A DNA stretch of 64,000 nucleotides from Acetivibrio thermocellus ATCC 27405 (GCF_000015865.1 NC_009012.1:1054001-1118000); one strand, 5' to 3'. Numbered from the stretch's first letter, positions 1 through 10,179 are shown. The notes: generated by a model not told the origin, from the sequence alone. Numbers and translations are program-made.

Positions 1-69
1 AATATGCTAAATTAAAAAAGTAAGAATTATGAAGTATTGTAATATAGATAGACACGAATTGGTGTCCAT

Positions 70-198
70 ATGAAAAAAGTACTTTTTAAAGTATTAATCC
101 TTCTGACAATCATTTTTTTGGTGGAATGTCAGCAGCAGCCATTAAGTTTACAAAATTCCTTTTGGTTCGTTGTAAAATTAAATGCAACAGTAAAATGA
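70..198 (+). pseudogene. Small lipoprotein-like ORF cut by the IS30 element
   Basis: A 42-codon reading frame opens with a basic, then strongly hydrophobic N-terminus (MKKVLFKVLILLTIIFLVEC) followed by QQQP, like a lipoprotein signal peptide with an unusual L-V-E-C lipobox. It runs into the left terminal repeat of the IS30 element near position 170 and stops at 198 inside it, so the original C-terminus is lost or lies beyond the right end of the element. There is no convincing Shine-Dalgarno. It may be the remains of a small secreted protein or chance; the coding call is tentative. Confidence 0.3.
170..189. repeat. IS30 left terminal inverted repeat
   Basis: TTGTAAAATTAAATGCAACA here pairs with the inverted copy at 1524-1543, with 2 mismatches in 20. 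Confidence 0.75.
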
Positions 199-207
199 AA
201 TAAAAAA

Positions 208-1347
<1,140 letters not shown>

Positions 1348-1380
1348 GCCCTTCATCCAAGATATTTTAAAGCTCATTTG

Positions 1381-1434
1381 AGGGTAGTCAAGGGTAAAGA
1401 CTTTGTCTTATCTATCGATAACCCTTGACTACCC
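1381..1434 (+). terminator. Long hairpin behind the IS30 transposase
   Basis: A 15-bp perfect inverted repeat (AGGGTAGTCAAGGGT at 1381-1395, ACCCTTGACTACCCT at 1420-1434) with a 24-nt loop starts 33 bp after the transposase stop. There is no long T-run, so it may stabilise the mRNA end or block read-through rather than act as a simple intrinsic terminator. A hairpin with the same CCTTGAC core lies downstream of the IS3 transposase at 51336-51385. Confidence 0.5.
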
Positions 1435-1523
1435 TCTGCACTCGCTCAAGATAGTAGTTAAGAAGGGCTAAAAGATGATGTTGTACTTTAACACCTAAAA
1501 TTATGGATGATTTCCACTATAGG

Positions 1524-1543
1524 TGTTGCATTTAATATTGCAA
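1524..1543. repeat. IS30 right terminal inverted repeat
   Basis: Inverted copy of 170-189, 18 of 20 bases identical. It marks the right end of the element. Confidence 0.75.
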
Positions 1544-1584
1544 TTTACACAAAATTCCTTTTTCAAATTTCAAGAAATTTATTA

Positions 1585-1614
1585 TTGACTGACATCCCTT
1601 TAGCGTGGTAAAAT
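1585..1614 (+). promoter_or_regulatory. Promoter of the T-box/aroF transcript
   Basis: TTGACT (1585-1590) and TAAAAT (1609-1614) are 18 bp apart, giving a start near 1621, just before stem I of the T-box leader. The promoter lies outside the IS30 element. Confidence 0.6.
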
Positions 1615-1620
1615 AATTAG

Positions 1621-1940
1621 TAACAGTAAAATAATTGATGTTAAAGGCAATGATGGGGTAAAGTAGGTTATATATTCTTTTTAAGCGAGCCGGGGACGGT
1701 GCGAGCCCGGTAAAAGGATTATAACTGAAGTTCACCGCCTGAGCTGTTGGCTGAAAAGCGGTTCACACCGCTAAAGTAGGCTTAACCGGAGCTTTCACCG
1801 TTAAAAGAAAGGTTGTATCGGATTATTAATAATATATAATCCCGTACAATAATGAGTGGGCTTTATGCCAATTTGGGTGGTACCGCGTGGAGAATACACT
1901 CCTCGTCCCTTAAAAAATAAGGGATGAGGAGTTTTTTATT
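1621..1940 (+). promoter_or_regulatory. T-box leader, probably tRNA-Phe responsive
   Basis: Canonical T-box leader that lets uncharged tRNA switch on the gene below. The conserved T-box core TGGGTGGTACCGCG lies at 1874-1887. It is followed by a 14-bp intrinsic terminator (ACTCCTCGTCCCTT at 1898-1911, AAGGGATGAGGAGT at 1919-1932, then a T-run). Stem I shows an AGTA element on its 5' side and GAA followed by TTC (1731-1733) and A on its 3' side, so the specifier is most likely UUC (Phe). The TGGT bulge implies pairing with a discriminator A, which fits tRNA-Phe and argues against tRNA-Trp. The specifier was assigned by eye. Confidence 0.9.
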
Positions 1941-2026
1941 TGACTTAAAAAATTAAATAAGCAAATCCAAGTTAAAGAGTAAAAGAATGATATATCAATA
2001 TTAAAATATTAACGGAGGTTTTGCCT

Positions 2027-3043
2027 ATGATTATCGTTATGAGTCCAAATGCTACAAAAGAGCAGATTGAAAATGTGGAAAAAAAACTTTTGGAGCTGGG
2101 TTTTAAAACTCATCCCATAGTCGGAGACGTAAAAACGGTAATTGGGGCTATCGGAGACAAAAGACTTCTCAATACCCACTCCATATCCACCATGCCCGGA
2201 GTTGAAAGCATTGTTCCAATCATGAAACCTTACAAGCTGGCCAGCAAAGAACTAAAGCAGGAACCAACCATTGTTGAGGTAGGCGATGTACGAATTGGTG
2301 GCAATGAAGTAGTGGTTATGGCCGGCCCCTGTGCAATTGAAAACGAAGAAATTTATGTCGAAACAGCCAAAAAGGTTAAAGAGGCAGGAGCCAAAATACT
2401 CCGCGGCGGTGCTTTCAAGCCCCGTACATCTCCTTATTCTTTCCAAGGTTTGGAAGAAGAAGGCCTCAAAATAATGGCCATTGCCCGGGAAGTAACGGGA
2501 CTTAAGCTTGTCACCGAAGTTGTGGACACAAGAGATGTGGAACTTGTCGCATCTTATACAGACATCATCCAAATCGGTGCAAGAAACATGCAAAACTTCA
2601 GGCTGCTTAAAGAGGTCGGAATGTCCAATAAGCCCGTACTCCTAAAAAGAGGACTGGCTGCAACCATTGAAGAATGGTTAATGGCCGCCGAATATATTAT
2701 TTCCGAGGGTAATCCCAATGTAATACTTTGCGAACGAGGCATCCGAACCTTCGAGACAGCCACAAGGAACACCATTGACATGAGCGCCATTCCGGTAATA
2801 AAAGAGCTGTCCCATTTGCCGATAGTGCTTGACCCCAGCCATGCGGCAGGTACCTGGAAATATGTTGAGCCTCTTGCAAAAGGCGCAATAGCAACCGGAG
2901 CCGACGGTTTAATCATTGAAGTCCACAGCCAGCCTGACTGTGCTCTCTGTGACGGTCAACAGTCTTTGATACCTTCAAGGTTCGAACAGCTTATGAAGGA
3001 TCTTGAGCCTATAGCTCTTGCAGTGGGAAGAAAACTATTGTAA
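2027..3043 (+). CDS. aroF: 3-deoxy-7-phosphoheptulonate (DAHP) synthase
   Basis: Catalyses the first step of the shikimate pathway: phosphoenolpyruvate plus erythrose 4-phosphate to DAHP, in the cytoplasm. It is 338 residues from the ATG at 2027, which has GGAGG 8 bp upstream; the in-frame TTG at 2021 lies almost on the ribosome binding site and is unlikely. An N-terminal ferredoxin-like regulatory domain (about residues 1-75) precedes a class I AroA(beta) TIM barrel with AGPC, LRGGAFKPRTSPYSFQG, IQIGARNMQNF, LLKRG, ILCERGIRTFE and DPSHAAG. Length and architecture match Thermotoga-type enzymes, where the N-terminal domain confers feedback inhibition. The T-box leader suggests induction when charged tRNA-Phe is scarce. 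Confidence 0.95.
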   Translation: MIIVMSPNATKEQIENVEKKLLELGFKTHPIVGDVKTVIGAIGDKRLLNTHSISTMPGVESIVPIMKPYKLASKELKQEPTIVEVGDVRIGGNEVVVMAGPCAIENEEIYVETAKKVKEAGAKILRGGAFKPRTSPYSFQGLEEEGLKIMAIAREVTGLKLVTEVVDTRDVELVASYTDIIQIGARNMQNFRLLKEVGMSNKPVLLKRGLAATIEEWLMAAEYIISEGNPNVILCERGIRTFETATRNTIDMSAIPVIKELSHLPIVLDPSHAAGTWKYVEPLAKGAIATGADGLIIEVHSQPDCALCDGQQSLIPSRFEQLMKDLEPIALAVGRKLL

Positions 3044-3117
3044 AACCGCCATAAAGTTAAAACTTCCACAAATGTAATAAAACCAATATAAAGACCTTTA
3101 CAACCCAAAACAACAAA

Positions 3118-3160
3118 ATCAAAAAAGCTCGTAAGACAAAAGTTAGATGTCTTTCGAGCT
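3118..3160 (-). terminator. Intrinsic terminator of the GGDEF gene
   Basis: A 13-bp stem with one mismatch (3125-3137 with 3148-3160) is followed on the minus strand by a run of six or seven T. It lies between the convergent aroF and GGDEF genes and may also stop aroF transcription. Confidence 0.65.
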
Positions 3161-3224
3161 AATTTATTGTCTTTTACTCTTAACTTTAGTTTTATTATAA
3201 GCTTTTTATATTTTATTATACTTT

Positions 3225-4355
3225 TCACTTGCTTAAATAAGTATCTGCGTTAATCTGTACCGTTTCTGTAAGTTTGCCTATTTCATCATAGCTTACAACA
3301 ATATTTTTTCCTATTTTCTTTGCATAATACAATGCCCGGTCGGCATAATCGACAACCTTTTTTATATCATCGGAATGCGTCGGAAATTGTGCAATCCCGC
3401 AGCTTACAGTCGCCTTCCCCATGTTATGGCCTTCATCGGAAAACAGATTCTGTTTTTCAAGCTGACACCTTATTCTGTCTGCCACGCATTTGGCTTTCTC
3501 AAGGTCAAGGTCCCTTATGAGAACCATAAACTCTTCCCCACCATACCGAAAAGCCATATCAGTCTTTCGAATGCTTTGCTTTATTATGTCGCCAAAAAGC
3601 GAAAGAAGCTTATCACCCCAAATGTGACCGTAAGTGTCGTTAAATTTTTTAAAATCGTCAATATCAAACATAAGAACGTTTAAAGGCTTTTTTGAATACT
3701 CACAGTAAAGAGCTTCCTCCTCGAGTTTCTGATCCAGCATATGCCTGTTGGCAAGCCCTGTAAGCTTATCCGTCCTGGCGAGCTTAAACTCTCTTTGGTG
3801 CATTTCGTCATATTTTTTTACTTCCAGGATAACCATTGACACACCGTATGCCACCAAAAGAATGAAAAAATCCCTGATTATGAGTTTTAAAAAGTTCAAT
3901 TCCCCAATATTATCCGCTTTTACCGCAATTGACGAAACCGTGTAAAGTATTATGCTAAAAATACTGATATTTATGGTACTCGAAACATCTTTGCCAATGC
4001 CGTAATATGAAATTACAAAAAATATGAGAATGTATATATCCGACTCAATACCGTTTAATATGTAGGAAAAAGCACAAATAAACATAATATCAAAATAAAA
4101 GGCAATGCTTATGAATTTCTTTACCCAACCGTTCGGACGCTTGAATAAAATGAGCAAAGTTTGAAATCCATTATACAGAATTGCCACTGAAAAGGTAATC
4201 CAGAAACTTTTCTCTGTCCGCGGGCAATCAGAAACCAGAAAAAAAAGAGGTATCACCAATAACAGAGCTACCCATCTTAAGTAAACAAAATTTCTCTGTT
4301 GGCGAAAGTTACCAGTCTTTTTTTTCTTTAAAAGCCCATTTATTATATCATTCAT
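3225..4355 (-). CDS. Membrane-bound GGDEF diguanylate cyclase
   Basis: Predicted to make cyclic di-GMP from two GTP. Residues 1-180 carry about six hydrophobic segments (for example 29-43, 52-71, 85-101, 106-120, 128-145, 158-177) forming an integral membrane sensor with no recognisable named domain. A short linker leads to the GGDEF domain (about 190-360). It has LTGLANR, the metal-binding DIDDFKKFNDTYGH (about 231-244) and the active-site loop GGEEF (272-276). RKTD at 263-266, exactly five residues before GGEEF, matches the RxxD inhibitory I-site, so product feedback inhibition is likely. There is no EAL or HD-GYP domain in the protein. The ribosome binding site is weak (GGGG about 12 bp upstream). 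Possible effectors nearby are the PilZ protein at 10617 and the HD-GYP protein at 21636. Confidence 0.9.
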   Translation of the reverse strand: MNDIINGLLKKKKTGNFRQQRNFVYLRWVALLLVIPLFFLVSDCPRTEKSFWITFSVAILYNGFQTLLILFKRPNGWVKKFISIAFYFDIMFICAFSYILNGIESDIYILIFFVISYYGIGKDVSSTINISIFSIILYTVSSIAVKADNIGELNFLKLIIRDFFILLVAYGVSMVILEVKKYDEMHQREFKLARTDKLTGLANRHMLDQKLEEEALYCEYSKKPLNVLMFDIDDFKKFNDTYGHIWGDKLLSLFGDIIKQSIRKTDMAFRYGGEEFMVLIRDLDLEKAKCVADRIRCQLEKQNLFSDEGHNMGKATVSCGIAQFPTHSDDIKKVVDYADRALYYAKKIGKNIVVSYDEIGKLTETVQINADTYLSK

Positions 4356-4452
4356 CGTATCTCATTTTACCCCAAAACAATAGAATATTTTACCTTTTCA
4401 TATTCAATTTTATATTTGTTTTGATTTTTTGTCAATTACTTATGTTGCAAAC

Positions 4453-5343
4453 CTATACAAACCTCTGCCTGATTTTCTCCCAATAAAACATCACTGCCAT
4501 TCCCAAAAGAATAAGGAAAGTACCAAATATAAGATTCAAAGTGATTTTTTCACCAAGAAAAACAATTGCAAACACACTTGCCAAAACAGGCTTTAAAAAG
4601 AAAACCACAGAACCGCTGCCGGCGCCGGTACGAACCAAGCCCATAAAATAAATAAGATAAGCAATACCGGTGACAAAGACCGAGAGATATACCACCTGAG
4701 GCCATGCTGAACAGTCAAATTTGAAAGCCGGAAGACCTTTTATCAATAAAACAGAAAGCAAAATTAGACTACCGATTAAAAAGGAATATGCATTCATTTT
4801 AATGCTTCCGATTTTTGAAGATGCCCTTCTGCCCACGACAGTATACAACCCATATAAACCTGCCGACATCAACGCAAGAAGGGGACTTAATATATTTATA
4901 TCCCTAAAGGCTTGTCCATTGATACTTATAACCGCTATACCCAGCATTCCCAAAAACATACCCGCAGCTTTAAACAAAGTTATTTTTTCCTTGTCCATAA
5001 CGGCTGCAAAGATAGAAACAAATATCGGATTACTGCTGAAAATAACCGCCACTACGGCTGCTTTAGCATAAGCAACGTTTAAACTCAGCTGAAGAAGATT
5101 CATACTGAACACTACATTAAGGATTCCCGCTGCCGAGACAATCATCAGGCTTTTTCTATCAATTTTCACGTCACGCTTTATCAATAAGAATAAAAATAGC
5201 AGAGAGCCGCCGATGAAAAATCTCAGAAAGTTGATTTGAAAAGGGTCTACTTTACCAATAATTGTTTTGCTTACCACCTCATATGTACTAAAAAAAACAA
5301 CGGTAACCAGAATAAAAAGATAGCCAAAATTGAATTTCCTCAC
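4453..5343 (-). CDS. DMT-superfamily (EamA) transporter
   Basis: A 296-residue integral membrane protein of about ten helices arranged as two EamA repeats (about 8-140 and 155-290), typical of drug/metabolite exporters such as RhaT/YdcZ/RarD relatives. The start is a GTG at 5343 with GGAGGGGG about 8 bp upstream. Substrate cannot be read from sequence; family members export amino acids, nucleosides or small metabolites. It lies upstream of the GGDEF gene on the same strand with a 97-bp gap, so cotranscription is possible but not shown. Confidence 0.85.
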   Translation of the reverse strand: MRKFNFGYLFILVTVVFFSTYEVVSKTIIGKVDPFQINFLRFFIGGSLLFLFLLIKRDVKIDRKSLMIVSAAGILNVVFSMNLLQLSLNVAYAKAAVVAVIFSSNPIFVSIFAAVMDKEKITLFKAAGMFLGMLGIAVISINGQAFRDINILSPLLALMSAGLYGLYTVVGRRASSKIGSIKMNAYSFLIGSLILLSVLLIKGLPAFKFDCSAWPQVVYLSVFVTGIAYLIYFMGLVRTGAGSGSVVFFLKPVLASVFAIVFLGEKITLNLIFGTFLILLGMAVMFYWEKIRQRFV

Positions 5344-5518
5344 CGTTTTTCCCCCTCCAATTTAACCCGTCATACTTGAAAAATCCTAATTCATTCATTC
5401 AACTGCTTTGCTATTTCTTTCCTAATTTATCCTCCGCATTTGCAGAATCCCATTTATCGCTGCAATTCATAGGACTTCCTTACTATCTGTCGCCTCCCGA
5501 TTTAAGCCATTATCACCA

Positions 5519-5547
5519 TTAACACATAAAAGATATCGAGGTATAAT
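5519..5547 (+). promoter_or_regulatory. Promoter of the YvyF-like gene
   Basis: TTAACA (5519-5524) and a perfect TATAAT (5542-5547) with 17-bp spacing read towards the gene that starts near 5594. It looks like a housekeeping promoter, not a flagellar SigD promoter. Confidence 0.55.
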
Positions 5548-5593
5548 TATAATATAGGGTGGTGTAATAATAATCAGAAACAGGGTGAGTTCC

Positions 5594-6013
5594 ATGATAG
5601 ATGTTGTAACTTGTGAAATATGCGGCAGACTATACAATAATCCCAGCGGTTTCTTCAGAGTATGTCCAACTTGCTATGAAAATGATGAAAATGAGTTTCA
5701 AAAAATCAAAGATTATCTTAACGTGCACCCTTGCGCCAAAATCTTTGACGTAGTGGCAGACCTTAATATTTCTATAAAACAAATCAAGCGATACCTTCGC
5801 GAAAGCAGGCTTGAAATCCTGGAAAAGGATAATCATTTCCTGCTGTGCGAAAGCTGCGGAAAAAGTATACGCACGGGCAGATACTGCGACGAATGCTATA
5901 AAAACCGCCATAAAAATATAAGAGCCGTTTATTCCGGCAGCAGCAACATCAAGCATTCAAATGCCATCCGCTTTAGAACCGACGGCAATTCAAAGCGTGC
6001 TTCATCAATCTAG
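5594..6013 (+). CDS. Zinc-knuckle protein of the flagellar YvyF type
   Basis: About 139 residues. Two cysteine clusters flank a helical middle: CEICGRLYNN with CPTC near the N-terminus, and CESCGK with YCDEC near residue 100. The centre (VADLNISIKQIKRYLRESRLEILE) looks like a DNA-binding or protein-binding helical domain. The pattern matches the family annotated as flagellar region protein YvyF in Bacillus, of uncertain biochemical role and perhaps a regulator of flagellin export or expression. No other flagellar gene lies nearby, which leaves the role open. A GTG at 5585 is also possible, but GGGTGAG is better spaced for the ATG at 5594. Confidence 0.65.
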   Translation: MIDVVTCEICGRLYNNPSGFFRVCPTCYENDENEFQKIKDYLNVHPCAKIFDVVADLNISIKQIKRYLRESRLEILEKDNHFLLCESCGKSIRTGRYCDECYKNRHKNIRAVYSGSSNIKHSNAIRFRTDGNSKRASSI

Positions 6014-6127
6014 TCCGTTTATGAAACATCCCCTATACCCTTTATATATATATTTTTTTTTTATTTATTTATTATTTTTGTCGACCATGGTCTTTTTGCG
6101 CTTTTTATTATAAACAATAAAATATCA

Positions 6128-6694
6128 CTAAACATCTTTTTCGTAAAGCATTTTATAAATACTGTAGTAATTCTCCACCCTTTTGGTATAAATCTCAGTT
6201 TCCTTGTAAGGTATGACATCAAGAGTCTTTCCCGTTTTGCTGTACTTGCTGTCTTTCAGCCAGGAATGCACACATGCGGCACCGGCATTGTATGATGCCA
6301 CCACAAGAATACGGCTGTCAAACTGCTTTTCCAGGTTGTTCAAAAGCCAGCATCCAAATTTTATGTTCGTCTCAGGGTCATATAAATATTCCACCTTAAA
6401 ATTCTCCAGCCCCATCATTTCCGCAATCCAAAGTGCTGTTTCATCAGTCAGCTGCATAAGACCACGGGCGTTTTTATGCGAGGTCGCATTGGGATTGAAA
6501 CTGCTTTCCGCCTTTATAATTGAAAAAACAAGGTACGGATCTAAATTATATTCAGAAGAATATTTGTAAACATATTCCTTATATTTCAAAGGAAATAGCA
6601 TTTTAACAGTTCCTTCCAGAATGAATATAATTGAAATCAATGCCACCGCAAAAACAAAAAACAACTTGAAACTTCTTTTTAATCTGTGAAACAC
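6128..6694 (-). CDS. Lytic transglycosylase, SLT domain
   Basis: A membrane-anchored murein-cleaving enzyme. A single N-terminal membrane helix (about 8-30) precedes an SLT/goose-lysozyme-like domain. Its catalytic glutamate is in IIKAESSFNPNA, followed by ARGLMQLTDETA and the C-terminal VASYNAGAACVHSWL and TEIYTKRVENYYSIY motifs. These are the classical motifs of Slt70-family catalytic domains. The upstream GTG at 6706 lies inside the ribosome binding site AAGGTGGG, so the GTG at 6694 is the likelier start (188 residues). It lies 37 bp downstream of coaE and is probably the last gene of a polA-coaE-slt unit. Confidence 0.88.
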   Translation of the reverse strand: MFHRLKRSFKLFFVFAVALISIIFILEGTVKMLFPLKYKEYVYKYSSEYNLDPYLVFSIIKAESSFNPNATSHKNARGLMQLTDETALWIAEMMGLENFKVEYLYDPETNIKFGCWLLNNLEKQFDSRILVVASYNAGAACVHSWLKDSKYSKTGKTLDVIPYKETEIYTKRVENYYSIYKMLYEKDV

Positions 6695-6731
6695 AAAAAT
6701 ACCCACCTTAACAAATCTTTTTTACGAAGTA

Positions 6732-7328
6732 TTATAAGCGCTTGTTGTAGTGTGCTTCAACAATTCTTCGAAGCTCTTCACAAGTACCGCCGTTTTCAAT
6801 TATTACATCAGCCAGGCTGCAATAGTATTCATCACTTAACTGGGCGTTTATTCTTTCCAACACCTGTTCATAACTAAAACCGCTTCTTTTCATCACTCTT
6901 TTTATCCTAGTTTCCCTGTCTGCCACTACCACCCAGACTTCGTCAACAATATCAAGAAAACCATGTTTTATCGGAATGGGAGCATCTATAACAATAGTTT
7001 TTCCCGTTTTTTTTAGAATTTCATGCCTTTCTATAATAATTTGAGCCACATGCTTGTGAGTTATACCGTTTAAAATCTCAAGTTTGTCTTTGTTATTAAA
7101 AACCTCACCGGCAAGCTTTTTTCTGTCAATTTCTCCGTCCGGCAAAAGTATTTGGGATCCAAAATAGTCCACAATTTCCTGATACGCTTCATGCCCCTTT
7201 AGGATAACATCTCTTGCAATAACATCAGCATCAATTATTTGGGCACCCAAATCGGCCAAAATTTTTGATACCGTGCTCTTTCCGCTTCCTATTCCACCGG
7301 TAACTCCAATTGTCCTCAATTTCAACAT
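6732..7328 (-). CDS. coaE: Dephospho-CoA kinase
   Basis: Catalyses the last step of coenzyme A synthesis, ATP-dependent 3'-phosphorylation of dephospho-CoA. The P-loop GVTGGIGSGKST lies at the N-terminus, with DADVIARDV and VIDAPIPIKHG following, as expected for CoaE; 198 residues is normal. GAGGG abuts the ATG at 7328, so translation may begin instead at the TTG at 7319, giving MRTIGVTGG, the usual CoaE N-terminus. It lies 66 bp below polA, an arrangement common in Firmicutes. Together with panBCD at 23363-25506 the window holds much of the pantothenate-to-CoA route. Confidence 0.95.
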   Translation of the reverse strand: MLKLRTIGVTGGIGSGKSTVSKILADLGAQIIDADVIARDVILKGHEAYQEIVDYFGSQILLPDGEIDRKKLAGEVFNNKDKLEILNGITHKHVAQIIIERHEILKKTGKTIVIDAPIPIKHGFLDIVDEVWVVVADRETRIKRVMKRSGFSYEQVLERINAQLSDEYYCSLADVIIENGGTCEELRRIVEAHYNKRL

Positions 7329-7394
7329 CCCTCTATATTCTATATTATATTGTCTTGTTTTATATTACTCTTTATCTTTTTTATTACTTTTTTA

Positions 7395-10079
7395 TTACTT
7401 TGTCTCATACCAGTTGCTGCCCGATTTAATCTCCACAACCAGCGGCACTTTCAGACTTACGGCATTTTGCATGCCTTCAAGTAAAATCTTTTCCACCTCT
7501 TCTTTTTCATCCTTGAACGTCTCTACAATAAGTTCATCGTGAACCTGAAGTATCAGCCTGGATTTAAGCTTTCTTTTTTTAAGCTCTCCATGCACCTTTA
7601 CCATGGCAATCTTGATTATATCCGCGGCACTTCCCTGTATCGGGGTGTTCATCGCAACCCGTTCTCCAAAAGACCGTATGTTGAAGTTGCGCGATTTAAG
7701 CTCAGGAAGGTACCTTCTTCTCATGAACATGGTGGTTACAAAACCTTTTTCTTTTCCCTCTTCCACAATATCATGCATATATTTCTTTACATTTGGATAT
7801 CTGTCCAGATAACCGTCTATATATGCTCTGGCTTCCTTTCTGCTTATCTTAAGATCCTTTGCAAGACTGAAGTCCCCTATACCGTATACAATACCGAAAT
7901 TGACAGCTTTCGCTCTGGACCTCATGAGAGGGGTAACTTCCTCTTTTGGTATTCCAAAGACCGATGCAGCCGTGGAAGTATGAATGTCTTCGTTGTTTAA
8001 AAACGCATTTATCATGTTTTCGTCATTGGTTATGTGGGCCAGAACCCGAAGCTCTATCTGGGAATAGTCCGCATCAAGAAGCAGATAGTTTTCATCCGAA
8101 GGTATAAAAACTTTTCGTATTTTCCTGCCCATTTCAAGTTTTATCGGTATATTCTGAAGATTTGGCTCTGTACTGCTTATTCTTCCCGTAGCCGTCACTG
8201 TCTGGTTGAAACTTGAATGAATCTTTCCCGTGTAAGGATTTATAACCGCCAAAAGGCCTTCCGCATAAGTGGATTTCAGCTTTACAAGCTGTCTGTATTC
8301 CAGTATTTTTTCCACTATTTCATGCCTGTCGGAAAGCTCTTCCAATACTTCAGCATCGGTTGAATATCCGGTTTTTGTTTTCTTAATAATGGGAAGACCC
8401 AGTTTCTCAAACAAAATAACTCCCAGCTGTTTCGGAGAATTGATATTGAACTCTTCTCCCGCCAAAGTGTATATTTCTTTTGTTACAACATCTATCTTTT
8501 CCTGAAGCTCTTTCGAAAATTCCACAAGAGCATCGACATTAACCTTGAATCCGTAATACTCCATATCCGCCAAGGTCCGCACCAGCGGAAGCTCAATGTC
8601 ATAATAAAGCCTCTCCTGGTTGTTTTCTTTAAGAAGGCTGTCAATTTTCCGGCTTACTTTGCTTATAACATGAGGATAAACACCAACAGTCTTTGAAAGA
8701 ACGTCAGGCTGCATGTCCTTAAACAAAGTAAAGCTTTTGCCCTTGCCCGCAAGTTCCTCAACCGCCTTTACACTCAAGTTTAAATACTCCTGTGCCAGCT
8801 CGGATATCGTATAGGTCTCCTTTGACGGGTTTATTATATAAGCTCCAATCATTGTGTCAAAAGCCAAACCGTTAAAATCAATTCCCCGATTATTTAAATA
8901 TACTATAAAATTTTTCAAATCATGCCCGTATTTCTTTATATTTCCATCCTCCAAAACGTCCTTAAACTGCCTGAAAAACTCATCTTCATCAATATTATTG
9001 GTAAAATCCAAATACCATGCTTCATCCTCCACGGGCGAAATTGCAATGGCGGCAAGCTTTTGAGAAAAGCTGCCCGTTTTGTCAATCAAATGATAAATAC
9101 AAACTTTTCTGGACTTGAGAATATTGTTTTTCAAACTCTCAAGTTCACTGGCGTTTTTTGCGATTTTCACATTCAGTTCCACGGTATTTTGGATTTGGAC
9201 ATCGTTCAATCCAAACTTGTCAATAAAGCTTCTAAATTCCAGCCTCTTAAATATCTCATAGGTTTTTTCCCTGTCAATCTCCACTCTTTTCAGCTCTTCA
9301 ATATCACAAAGGGACGGCATGTTTCTTTCAATCAGGGCAAGCTCCCTGCTCAGAAAAGCCTGCTCCTTAAAAGTTTCAAGCTTTTCCCTAAGTCCTTTCT
9401 TTTTAATGCTGTCCAATGAATTATAAAGGTTTTCAAGATTGTTGTATTCTTTTATGAGAGCCAGGGCCGTCTTTTCGCCGATACCCGGAACACCGGGAAT
9501 ATTGTCGGAAGTATCTCCCGCCAAAGCCTTGACGTCAACAAACTGTTCCGGCTTGATTCCGTAGACCTCCACAATCTTGTTGTAGTCATATTCCTCAACC
9601 TCTGTTTTCCCGCCTCTCGTCCGCGGAAGTTTCAGCCTTGTGGAAGGACCGATCAATTGAAAAGCATCCCTGTCCCCTGTAACCAGTATTACTTCCAGAC
9701 CCTTTTTTTCGGCGCACAAGGAAACGGAACCAAGTATGTCGTCAGCCTCGAACCCCTCCATCTCAAGTCTTTTTATATTCATTGCATCCAAAACTTCCTT
9801 AAGCAGGGGAACCTGAACCCGGAGCTCTTCCGGCATTCCTTTCCTGTTTGCCTTGTAACCTTCGTATTTATTGTGCCTGAAAGTCGGAGCCTTAAGGTCG
9901 AACGCAACGCAAATGTACTCGGGATTTTCCTCTTCAATAAATTTATGCATTATATTTAAAAAAACATAAATTCCGTTGGTATATATCCCGTCGGATGTTG
10001 TCAGAAGTTCGGGAAGCCCGTAAAAAGCCCTGTTAAGAATACTGTTTCCGTCTATGGCCATCAATTTTTGCTTGCTCAT
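7395..10079 (-). CDS. polA: DNA polymerase I
   Basis: Replication and repair polymerase, 894 residues. The N-terminal 5'-3' exonuclease (about 1-290) has MAIDGNSILNRAFYG, FEADDILG, VTGDRDAFQL and GDTSDNIPGVPGIGEKTA. The middle region (about 305-480) has the 3'-5' exonuclease fold but no DxE exo motif at the expected start (the strand reads VCIYHLIDK), so proofreading is probably lost, as in several other Gram-positive Pol I enzymes. The polymerase domain shows motif A DADYSQIELRVLAH, motif B RAKAVNFGIVYG and motif C VHDELIVE. GAGAGGG lies about 8 bp before the ATG. It heads the polA-coaE-transglycosylase cluster. Confidence 0.97.
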   Translation of the reverse strand: MSKQKLMAIDGNSILNRAFYGLPELLTTSDGIYTNGIYVFLNIMHKFIEEENPEYICVAFDLKAPTFRHNKYEGYKANRKGMPEELRVQVPLLKEVLDAMNIKRLEMEGFEADDILGSVSLCAEKKGLEVILVTGDRDAFQLIGPSTRLKLPRTRGGKTEVEEYDYNKIVEVYGIKPEQFVDVKALAGDTSDNIPGVPGIGEKTALALIKEYNNLENLYNSLDSIKKKGLREKLETFKEQAFLSRELALIERNMPSLCDIEELKRVEIDREKTYEIFKRLEFRSFIDKFGLNDVQIQNTVELNVKIAKNASELESLKNNILKSRKVCIYHLIDKTGSFSQKLAAIAISPVEDEAWYLDFTNNIDEDEFFRQFKDVLEDGNIKKYGHDLKNFIVYLNNRGIDFNGLAFDTMIGAYIINPSKETYTISELAQEYLNLSVKAVEELAGKGKSFTLFKDMQPDVLSKTVGVYPHVISKVSRKIDSLLKENNQERLYYDIELPLVRTLADMEYYGFKVNVDALVEFSKELQEKIDVVTKEIYTLAGEEFNINSPKQLGVILFEKLGLPIIKKTKTGYSTDAEVLEELSDRHEIVEKILEYRQLVKLKSTYAEGLLAVINPYTGKIHSSFNQTVTATGRISSTEPNLQNIPIKLEMGRKIRKVFIPSDENYLLLDADYSQIELRVLAHITNDENMINAFLNNEDIHTSTAASVFGIPKEEVTPLMRSRAKAVNFGIVYGIGDFSLAKDLKISRKEARAYIDGYLDRYPNVKKYMHDIVEEGKEKGFVTTMFMRRRYLPELKSRNFNIRSFGERVAMNTPIQGSAADIIKIAMVKVHGELKKRKLKSRLILQVHDELIVETFKDEKEEVEKILLEGMQNAVSLKVPLVVEIKSGSNWYETK

Positions 10080-10179
10080 TGCATAACCCTCTCAACTTTT
10101 TTATTTAAAATACCTTCCGTCAATATCCCTAAGCCACATGTTAAATTTCCCGTATCAATCATTTTTTAACATATTCTTT

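Noticed and set aside
1532-1735. 67-codon minus-strand frame beside the IS30 element
   Set aside because: It lies antisense to the T-box promoter and stem I, lacks a ribosome binding site and has no recognisable protein features.
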